Source: Doryteuthis pealeii (Eukaryota; Mollusca; Cephalopoda; Myopsida; Loliginidae). From it: 64,000 bases of DNA. This document shows, piece after piece, positions 14,701 to 26,700 of this stretch (position 1 is the stretch's first letter; each line of letters begins with the position of its first letter). Where the stretch lies: contig CM042157.1 of assembly GCA_023376005.1 (NCBI GenBank), positions 57,738,292 to 57,802,291 on the forward strand, read 5' to 3'. The notes below the pieces were generated by a model. It saw only the letters and a program-made list of their open reading frames with translations, was not told the origin of the DNA and searched no databases. The position numbers were made by a program, and so were the translations under genes.

Positions 14701-17700
14701 CTTCTAGAGAAAAAGAAATTAAAAATTTAAAAGAAAAAAAATGAATGAAAAAATTGATAGAATCACCCTAACAAAAATATCCAGAGTTGCTTCCCTTGAG
14801 GAATAAAGAGGGAGTTATTTCCCATTACTATGCATTGTGGGTAAAAGACAGGAAGTGGAGAGAAAAGGCGACCATAGCAAATAGGTTGACATGCACTTTA
14901 TTTGGTCCCCTACACGTTTGACCTTTACGTGTCAGTTTTGGTAGAAGTAATTAACCCTGCCCAGCAGTAAATATAATAATTGTTATTTAAACTAGCAAGA
15001 ATATGCTCCCTCCGGGCATAAATATTTAAGTTTAAAAGTAATGAAATATATTGAATTAGATAGACTAACAAGAACACATATAAAAATATTACACTTATTT
15101 TAATTATATCTTAATTGGTTTCTGTATGAAATCACAAAATAGAATTGATTTTAATATGTTGGAGAATAAAACAATAATATTAGAAATCAATAACACCAAG
15201 TAATTATTTATTAAACTCAGTTTTGTTAAAACTAGTATGCAAATTAACAACACCATATATTATGTAAGCCTTTATTTCTTAGTGATATATAAGACACATT
15301 GCAGGATTTTCAAACATAACTTAATCCCAAAACCAAGGAATATTTTGGGAAGTGTTTTGTGTTATTAATCTAAATAGGAAAAAAAAAGCCTTTAGCACAC
15401 AATCATTGATTCCCTCAGCTTTAGTATAATAATAGATAGTGATAGTGGTGGGGGCAACAAGTGTTACCTTTCCTTCACTGACTGGGCAAAGCAACACCAA
15501 GCCTCTTTTTTAGTCTGATAGAGAAAGAAATATGTAGGATGTTGAAATATATATACATATATACAGACCTCAATAAAATTAAATTTGATTCTAGCATTAA
15601 TATACTTAAATGCTACAACTGTCAGAACAACAATAATAATAATAATAATAATAATAATTGATAAGATGCAACAAAACAGTAAATGTAGACTATGTGGTGA
15701 TAGAGATGAGACTGTAAACCATGTACTAAGTGAATGTAGCTAACTAGTACAACAGGAGTACAAAACTAGGCACGACTGGGTTGGGAAGGTGATCCACTGG
15801 GAATTATGCAAAAAATTAAATTTTGACCATACAACAAAATGGCATATGCATAAACCAGAATCTGTTCTTGAGAATGAAATGCATAAAATTCTCTGGGACT
15901 TCAAAATAAAGACGGGTCACCTTATCCCAGCAAGGAGACCAGACCTAGTGTTGATTAACAAAAAAGAAAGAATTTATCAACTGGTGGATAATGCAGTTCC
16001 AGCAGATCACAGGGTGAAGATGAAAGAAAATGAAAAGATGGACAAATACCTGGACATTGCCAGAGAACTGAAAAAGCTATGGAATATGAAAGTCAAAGTG
16101 ATACCAATTGTAGTTGGTGCACTTGGAATGGTCCCAAAAAGCTTGGAAAAAAGACTGGAAAATCTGGAAATCAGAGAAATAATTGAGACCATCCAGAATA
16201 CTGCACTGCTGCAATCTGCCAGAATACTCAAAAGAGTCCTGGAGACCTGAGGAGACTTGTTGTCACTCAGACTCCAGGGAAATACCATCAGCTAATGCTG
16301 GTGTGAAAAACTCACAATAATAATAATAATAATAATAAATAGAACACCAGTATAAATGGTACATTCCAATGTTATATTGTTTTCACATTTTCCCCAATGA
16401 TGGCCCATGAAGGGGCTGAAAGAACTTGGGAACAAATAAGCTATGGAAAATTCATCAGCCAATTCCAGCCAGATATTGTGTCATCCATTTGGCATCTTGA
16501 AAAGTTTGAGAACAAAAATCGTAGACAAAAATGTTTACTATTTTCTGAATTTTTGAGATGAGGCTTGATAATTTGTATCATCTGGATTATTCAGACTATT
16601 GTCCTCATCTTTATTGTTATCTACACAGATAACAATAAAGATGAGGACAGTAGTCTGAATAATCCAGATTATACAAAAATTTTTATGTTGTTCAACCAAA
16701 TATGTCTGAATATATACACACTCACACACACATATATATATATATAGGGAAGTAAAATATTGAAATAAATGTGACAGTATTATTTGTATTATTTGGACTA
16801 TTGTCCTCATCTTCACTGTTATCTGTACATTTCAGCCGATGTGCCCTCCAGCCTTCTTCAGGTATTTTTTGTAAGACTAGTGGATAAAGGAGTTAGTTTA
16901 AGACAGTTCTAAGTGACAGTTATCTCTAGATTGCAGGTTCAATACTGGTCACGGTTAGCAGTAACATGAAATAATAATTAACACAGATTAACACCTGTAC
17001 CCCAGCTATGATTAGCAGAATGAGAACAGGATACCTCTGTGAACTGAATAAAGGGTTAGATTCAAAGTTCCATGATGGCTCCCGATTACGACAAGAAGGT
17101 TCCCAAGTCTGACAAGAAATACCCGAAGAAGGCCGGAGGGCACATTGGCTGAAACATTGTACAGATAATGAAGATGAGAATAATAGTCCAAATAATACAA
17201 ATAACACTAATTATCAAGCCTCATCTAAAAAAATTCAGAGAAATGCGACAGTATGTAGAAAATAGAAACATCACCATTAAGAAGACACTCATGAGGAATA
17301 AATAATAAATAAAGGTCTTGCTTATTCTTTTTTTTTTCTTTTAAGAAAGACATTTAATAATTGATTATATTTAGAACAAATAACAGCTTCATTTTTATAA
17401 ATGTCTGTCTGAAAGGATTCATTCCACCATCCTTACTGAAGAATAATCAAACTAAGTTCCAATTACCGTCGAATTGGTAAGACACAGCAACAAGCAGTTG
17501 TAACTTAATACAAACCCGTCTTGTTGCAATTCTACTGCAGAATGACAGGATATTTATAAAATTCCACAATATCATTGCAACCAAGCAGCCAATCAGGGTT
17601 ACATAATTATTAGATACCTAATATTTATGGCAATAGTGTAGAAATCAAAATAGCCGTTATAAGCTACAGCCCACGGCTTTGAAGGATGAGTGACGACGCT

Positions 17701-20700
17701 TGACCCCACTCTCACCTTGCCTTCTGGGGATAAATTGTGAGAACCAGAAGGCATAGAAGACCCTGTCTTCCGGTTTAAGGATATTAAGTAACTCAGTCAG
17801 TTAGCAAGTAGGAGCCGAGCTCGTAGGGTAAGTCTCATCTGCGCAGATGTCTGGTTTGGGAATTTACAAATAAAGTAACATCAAAGTAAATCGAAGTCTT
17901 GTGTTTATTACCTAAAAAATAACAATGACACAGGGCTTCTGATAAGGAGAAATCCCCAACAGAAACCAGACCCGAAGTCCCCAAGAAAGTCCAGACCTTA
18001 GAAGAGACCAGACCAAGATAGATGAAGAAATAGCAAAGCCGGCCAGAAGAAAATATGACCAGAAGTAAGAAGTAAGAAAAGGGTATACAACATCAGAACT
18101 CAAGGAATGGAATCACCCAAATGCATGAATGGATCATTCTTGATTTCTATAAATACCAACTGTCTTGGACATTGCTTCAGTTGTGCTTAGCCAGTTGCTG
18201 TTGTTCAAATCAACAGTAGACTGACTGACTTCAATACTTACCTTCTGTTGCAGAATTTTGATCTGGATGCAACAGGATATTTAATGCAGGTACAACTCTT
18301 CTTTCTCCTCCTCCTCCTTTCATCAGTAGCTTCTCCTCCTCCTCACTTGTAAGAATCCCATCTGGAGATTTTAATGAGTCAGCAAGTTCATGTTTGATCC
18401 AAGTAGGCAACTTAAAGAGACAAGAAATACAGAATTTTTAGGATAGTGCAATGTACAATGAACAAATAAAAAGGATCACAAATCAGGGTTAGGGTTAGGG
18501 TTAGGGTTTGAAGTTGGTTGGTTTTACTGTATTTCAACCCTTGTTGGGTTATTTGATGCCAAATGCAATCTTTTTTGTAAATAGTAACTATTCCTATTTG
18601 ATAATCATTTATTTGCCCACAGTCATATGGTTTCAAAGATGACCATCTAATACTAATAATTTTCAACATAATAACAATTAAATTCATTTCAAATAATGTG
18701 CAAGCACAATTAAGAACATTTTATGATATTTTCGTGTTAAAACATACAGTTGTATTGATTCAAACAAATTCGTATTTTCAGTGTAGATTTACAGTGAAAT
18801 GAAAATGGCCACCCAAAACATAAGTCTTCCTCAAGGTGAAACAAACAAGGGGAGGTTACTCACATTTATGTAACTAACGTTTAGATTTTAGATTACCAAA
18901 GTTGGTACTCAAGGTGTATTTTTGTGGATGTATTTTGTATCAGATTCATAATTTTTTTATATATCTTTATTTCTCTCAAGATGGAAGAAACGATATGGAA
19001 AGTGTATTGAAATGTTAATGAGAAAAGTCAACTTACAGTTCCTTGGCTATCCATTTCTGATGTTTCAGAAGAATATTCATCTCCTCCTTCCCGACTTGAA
19101 GCAGAATGTCTATAATGCATGCAGACACTATTCACAGACTCTTTCTTCCTGAAAAAAATAAAAGATAAAAAAAATAAAAAATAGAATTAAAAAAAAAAAA
19201 GGAAATTCTTTGATAAAATTCAAAATAATCAACAAAAAAAAGAAACCCCCTAAAAGTTGTAATTTACTAAGCTTACATGGCCAGAAATACAGAGCACCCA
19301 GTGAGAATCAAACTCACTAACAAATAGTCTACTAGCTTAGATTGCTAACCATTATACCATGCAAAGTGCCCACCTTTGATTATAAAAGTTCTTTATAATA
19401 AAAGAAAACATGAAATTCTTAGAATCAACAAAAAAAAGAAAAAAAAAGAAATCCCCAAACTTAAAATTTGTCATTTACTAAGCTTTTCAAAGTCAGAAGT
19501 TTTCCTTCTCCCAGATAGGTTGTCATACAAAGGTTAAAGAGCCCAGTCTGTCCTACTATCTACCCATAGCTGGAGAGAGAATAGTTGGATGCATACTTTT
19601 CCCAAGGGTATTAACGCTATATACAAATGCTGTGGTTGCCAAGTACATTTCCTACAATTGTTGGATTATTTGGTGATGTAAACCGTGCTACAATACACCA
19701 CTTAAATTTAAAGACTAAGCAATGTCACATGGTTTAAACCTCAGCCAATCAACAGCCCGAATGCGTGGCTGGTTGATTACTTAATCACTGATACTGAGAG
19801 ACGAAAGGGCTTGCAAGACCAAGGAACAACCAAAGGATTCTTTACCAAGGATTGCACTCTGTTTAACACAAAGGATCTCTGCTGGACAAGTGCTCTTGCT
19901 TGAAGCCTAAAAGATGGCCACTAAAATTGTAACAGATAACCATTACATCAGAGACGTCTTCTTTTTTTTTTTTAACCAACCCTTCCACACAGATATCAAA
20001 CCATCTAGGGTTATTTTATGCAGAGAGGTTAGGGAATTGTATTCATTGTAAACTTAAAAGTTATCATTTATCATTTTACAAGGTCAGAACTTTTCTTTCT
20101 ACATTTATATTTACATTGTAGTTGTTTCTAGAACAGTGAAACTGGAAGTAATGGCAATGAAAGGATACTCCACACACCCTATATATATTTACCAACCCCT
20201 TCACACGAGCAGGATGTGACACAAGGTCAATTTCTTAAGCAGAGTTTAACAGGTTTGAATTTAGAGTTTTCCTTCTCCTAGACCGGTTGCCTAGCCAAGG
20301 TTAAAGAGCCCAGTCTGCCCTACTATTTATCCATAGCTGGAGGGAGAGTAGGATTCATACCTTTCCCAAGGGTATTAGCACTAAGTGAAATGCAATTACC
20401 ACATCCAGGATTTGAAACACACACCCTATAGATCTCCAAAAGTGGAGCCTCACCATCAGAAGTGATATACAAACAGCTTCACCCAGGATTTGAACACTGG
20501 TTACTAATTGCATTTCCTATGATGATAACTGTTATGCTAAGTGTGCCTCCTATGAAAGTTTTGAGCCTTAGTTGCAGTTCCAGAGGACTACAGAACAGGC
20601 ATGTTTTAGGGATTTTGATATTTTAGAAGCCCCCTTTTTTAAAAAAAGTCTCCTCGTCCCCTTTAAAGACGGTTTGGAAACTCACTGAGATGGCCAGCCC

Positions 20701-23700
20701 GAGTTATAACATTAAGTAATGAAACAAGGGAATCAAACTTTGAATGCAGGTTTGTCTACTTCTTTGTCATCTGGGATCAAGTGACAACCTTTTGAGACTC
20801 CCTGAATAAGAGAAGAAGAAATTTGGTATGTCTTTGGTTTGTTAATAAACATGAACTAACTTTTTAAAAATCTGACAGTAAAATTCTAATATTAAAAAAA
20901 TCAGCTGTTGTTTCTTTACAAACAACCAGAAGTTTACAGGGAAAAGTAAAACTGTCCTTTTCCCAACTGGTCTATGTTGGGGTGCCTATTAGATACTTGA
21001 TACAAAATTTCTATCCAATGCAGAATACTTATTTAGGACATGGAATAGATATTAATTTGAATATTTTAAAACACAGATTTTAGACAATTTTTTTCAAGTC
21101 TCAGAAAATGTATATTTACCCTGCCGCTCCACCACAAGCAGGATGCAACAATTTGTATAATTTAGATTTTTTGTACTGTTTCCTCATCTCTATTGTTATA
21201 TACACAATGTTTCAGCCGATGTGCCCTCCAGCCTTCTTCAGGTGTTTCTTGTCAATCTCAGGAAACGTTGTGTATATATAACAATAAAGATGAGTTTGAA
21301 AAATACAAATAATACAAATTATCAAGCCTCATCTCAAACATTTAGACACAAAATCAATTTTTAAGTGAAGTTTAACAGGTTTGAATTTAGAGTTTTCCTT
21401 CTCCTAGACTTGTTGCCACAATAAGGTTAAAGGACAAATGTAATCTAGAGAAGAAATTCATGTGAAATTCTAAAGAAAAAAAAATTAAAAAAACGAGAAA
21501 GAATTTTAGGTTATTTCCTATAACTCCCACATAAACGAAGGGGAACCACTCTTCACTGATAAATTATTTATTTATATATTGATCTACTAGGAAAAAAGAA
21601 GACAGGGTTAGGGTTAGGGTTAGGGTTAGGGTTAGTTTAATGGGAAAATAAATAATTTATCAGTCAAGAGTGGTTCCCCTTTGTTTATGTTAGAGTCATA
21701 GGAAATAAGTGAATTTAAGATATTTCAGTTTTACATAAAACTTCTTTTTCTTCGAATTCTTCTTTTGGATGGTGGCGCCATTGTCTCCGCTTGAATAAAA
21801 AGATTCTCTCCATGGCAGAAGAAATTACTGAGAACCAATGGTTTCTCCAAAGATTGCAAAAGCCTGGAAAAAAGAAAAAGAAAATGAAATTAAGAATTCA
21901 AAATATTAAAAATTAATAAATTATTTCCGGTTAAACCCTACTTAACAGACATAAATTCCACCATCGTATGTTACCCCGCTGAATGAAAAAAAAATACTAA
22001 AAAATCAAGGAATTAACTGAATTTAATGAAATTTTCAGTGTTGATATATTAATGAATAAATAATATAATGCACCAGTTATTTTATTTGAAAACTTTTACA
22101 TTTTTTCAGGTCAGTTAACTTTGAACCACGTATCTTTGAGGTGTAACACAGATTCACAAACATACATTGTCCGTTAAGTAGGATTTAACCTTATTTCCTT
22201 TGTTAAAGAAATTTCAATTTTAAGATTATAATAAGATGACTTGTGAACCCATTGGGTTTCTCTTCTAACAGCTGTCCATAATTATACTGATGCTTCTATT
22301 TAGGAAGGAGTGAAGAATTTCATTTAACATTAATCAAACAGAGACCCGGATTTTTCCTTCTATCGCCTTACCTGTCCAAGGTTGTTCTCAAGAATTATAA
22401 AATTCCTTACATCTGACAATATTTCATTTTATTTTCTACATATTAACTCTCCTCATTTATTACTGAATGAACACCAACAATTTTTCTTAGATCACACACT
22501 TATTTAGTAACATGATAATTTCAATTTGATCTCTCAACACACAACAGATTATCACACTTTACCTATTTAACCAACATTTTTCAACAATAATAATATATTT
22601 TTGATAATAATAATATATAACAATATTTCCCCTTAAACCCCCCACACATTTATACTCCCTATTGACAACATTCATTTTTTCACCACCCTCATACTTTCAT
22701 ATTTTTCCAGAAAAAACCTCCATAATAAAACTCACCCCATATGTATCATATATGCACATGTACAATATCTGTTATATCTAGGGATTATAGTAGAGTAGAA
22801 ATTTTAAAATAATTGTAACTAGCAGGATATGTAGAATTTACACAAAATGAAACAAAAATCAAGAGGAGCTATTTAAGCCAGAAATAATGATTTGTTTTTA
22901 CATGTATTTTAATTAAACATTCTTGTGTACATTTGTTAATGTGACTTAGTTGTCTGTCTTTCCATACTGAATGTTCAGTGTTAGGTTATTAATGAATGCC
23001 CTAATGAATTATAAGGACTCAGAGTTGGTTTCAAACCAATCTATATATTAATATGCTTATTCCTAAATCTTCCATCCATCATCATCCTGCAACACCCTCT
23101 GGTTAAAAATGAGACTGTCCAAATTGTTCAAGATGCAATGCAAAAATGTAAATCCAGATTATCTGGTGTTGAGTAATCACAGATTTCTTATTGGTCTCAT
23201 TTTATTTCACCCAATTTAAAAAATGAAACATTCCAAATGGTCTTGAGTCACTTAAATACCCAATGGAAAATTAAAAGGAATTGAAAAAAAAAAAGTTGAA
23301 TGTTTGTTTATTTGTAATATTGAAATTGCGAATTACGGAATATATTTTGGTAATTTTGATCTTTGGCCTTCACCCCTAATTTATGCTAAGTTTTAGCAAA
23401 CCAGTATCTTGCGAATTTCCAGCCCAACTTAGATATTTTCTGCATCGTGTTTTTGGCACTTTTTTTTCCGGCAAATTAATGTAGATATTTTAAAAACCTT
23501 CCCCACCCAAATTTTTTATCTGCAAATCAATGTAAATATTTTATAACCCCTCTTTTATGAAAGAGCAAGAGAGGGTTAAATCAAGATTATTACACTTTTT
23601 ACATATTGAACTATTTTGCAATAGCTATTAATAAAAACAAATCAAATGTTATAATAATCAAATTATCATACAGTGGTATATCCACAGGTCCTGCTAGTAG

Positions 23701-26700
23701 ACACTGAATTCTTAAAAAACTATAGCTTATAGCTCTGGCACAAGGGCAGAGTTGTAAAAGAAAAGAAAAGAAATCTTACAAACTGGCTTGTTCTGAATTA
23801 ATAAGCGGAGCGGGAGGGAAGATAATCTTGCTTTCCTCATCGACATCCCTCGTCTTCTCAGCTTCAGAACTTGTTGCACTGGTTGAACGATTCTGACTAA
23901 AACCTGAAATGGGAAAGGAATAAGAAAAGATTGAGAAAATTAGAAAAAGTTGTTCATTACTTTATATTATACTAAAGCAGCTACCCGGCATTGCCTGGGT
24001 AGAGGGGCAATAATAAAAAGTTAGTCTCACAGTTAAATTGATTGTTTTGGTCTTACATAATTGATTTGTTTTAATCATGAACGCAACTAATTAATTTCCA
24101 TTCTCTTATTATCCAAATACTAATTTTTAAATACCTTCCCAGATTAGTATTATTTGTAATATTCAGACTATTGTCCTCATCTTAATTGTTATCTGTACAA
24201 CGTTTCGGCCAATGTGCCCTCCGGCCTTCTTCAGGTATTTCTTTCTCAGACTCGGGAACCTTCTTGTCGTAATCAGGAGCCATCACGGAACTTTGAACTT
24301 AACACTGGACTGAATAAAGGGTTAGGTTCAAAGTTCTGTGATGGCTCCTGATTATGACAAGAAGGTTCCTGAGTCCGACAAGAAATACCTGAAGAAGGCC
24401 GGAGGGCACATTGGCTGAAACATTGTACAGATAACAATGAAGATGAGGACAATATTCCAAATAATACAAATAATACTAATTATCAAGCCTCATCTCAAAA
24501 ATTCAAAGAAATACCTTCCCAGATATAAGTAAAATCTTCATTATTTTTTAACAAAAAGCAAGCTCTGCTGAAAGTGAATGTGTAGAAATATTCACTTTGT
24601 TATTAAATGTTTTTTTTTTCATTGTTTCCTCCGGACATACATACATACACACCAACTGTCCTTTATATATGTATAGATAATCCCTTACGCTGGTCATTAT
24701 TATCAATTCATACCAACAGCATAGATCTCTATGAAATTTCCTTGGCACCTGTCCCTACTGGCAAGCTTCTGCATAATATCCAGTATCTGTGCAATTTCAT
24801 GACTTTGATTCAATGAAAGCCACAGTTTCAAACAAACCCTGGGTTCATCACTTATCAATCCAACTGAATGCCCCAACAGGTTTTTCCAACCCTGTTTTAA
24901 ATTATTATGCTATATGTCAATAATAGATTATGCCTATCAATTATGTAACATTTACTGTTGTTTCTTTTTTCTTGATTTTATTCTCATTCAGATAACACTA
25001 ATTATAAAATCAAGATATACCAGGATTTTATAATGGTGAAACATTATACAATGAAAATGGGAATTATTAGGTATTATTTATAACTAAACTCTACAACAAT
25101 GAAATTCAATAATAAAAAAAGATGAATATGTGGCAGTTTTCAAAAAAAGTTATTTCAAATCAATATTTGGAATGGCCGCCTTTATATTTAAGATGTTCTA
25201 GTGAATGAGTTACAAATAATTCTAGTTAACTTCTAGGATCATCCAATCTTGTAACTTTTATCACAAATGCTAATTGTAGTGTTTGTAAGATCTTTGATTA
25301 TGGTAGAGTTTAACAATTAAATACAGTACAAAATGTATCTTCACAATCATCTTAAACAGGTAAATACTTCATTAACTTGCAGATCTATTTGATTCAAAGA
25401 TTGGATACCAATAAATACTACCACTTCAGGTGAGAGTGGACCTGGGAATAATGGCAACAAAAGGATGTGTAGTAGTTATAGCCTCTCTCCCAAGAGGCAC
25501 AAAATCACCTGCGCCATACACACACATGCAAATTACTTAGTTTTTAGAACAAATCAATTGCCATACATGGGTGTGAAGAAAATCTACATGACTAACTGAG
25601 GCACACATAAAAACAGGTAGAATCCTTTCTTTGGTCACAATGAGAATTTTTACACTGGAGTGTGTAGAGGAGAATTACAGATGGTGAGGAATCTAAATGA
25701 CAACCAGAATACATTTTGTCAACTGTGTGCAACAGGATGACTCCACACATACCAGGTATCCAGAACAGAAGCCTCACAATCGGATGCAGTTTAGTGTCAT
25801 ACCCAGAAATGATATGAGAAAGTGTGTTTTTACTTACTTATCGGCTGGAATCCTGTTGTCCATTCAACTGTGTCAGAATGGTCCTGAATGCCATTGGAAC
25901 TGTCCATAGAATGTTCGTTCCTTCAGATTGGCTGTGAATACACTCTTCATTGCAGTCTCCACATGCACCATCTGGTATTAAAAAAAAAACAAAAAAGGGA
26001 CATACATTTGGTTTTTGGAAGGCAAACAAAAACTAAACGGTGCCGTTATAGTATGTGGCCTACCATTTTGATTCTGTCATAGTATGTGGCCTACCCGGTT
26101 TGAATGTGTCCTACCTCAGTAAGAGTATATTTATAGATATAAGTAGTAGGCAATTTATTGAAACTAATTATTTTTCACATATATTCAATTTCAAGAAATG
26201 CAATTCAGTCATAAGCTGTGTATAGTAATTAAAAATAATTAAAAAAGAATTTACCCATAATTTACATGAATTGGAGATCTATTTAATTCTTAAATATTAT
26301 AAAATTCTGAAATAGGGTTGGGGTTGGGGTTAGGAGTTATTATTATAACCTTATAATATGCTTTTTATGGTAGGTCACAATACTATAAGAGAGACATGAT
26401 TTCTTAGGCCACAATCAAAAGGTAGGCCACATACTATAATGGTACCTACAAAGCATTGTCATTGAATTTAGTACGGAGAACCAGTCAATCTTTTTAGTAA
26501 ATTACACAAAAATTCAATAAAAGACAACTGACATCTATTTTTCTGAATTTTTTAGATGAGGCTTGATAATTTGTATTATTTGGATTTTTCAGACTGTTGT
26601 CCGTTCTTTTTCTTGTTATTTACTAAGCTTTGTTTAGATATGACAACAGGCCTTTGGTTGTTTACAGTACTTGCTGGTGCTTAAAAGGTTACCCACCTAA

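Noticed and set aside
18485..18512. Chromosome end suggested by TTAGGG repeats
   Set aside because: Only 3-5 units, several inside inverted-repeat elements, and a host gene continues on both sides.
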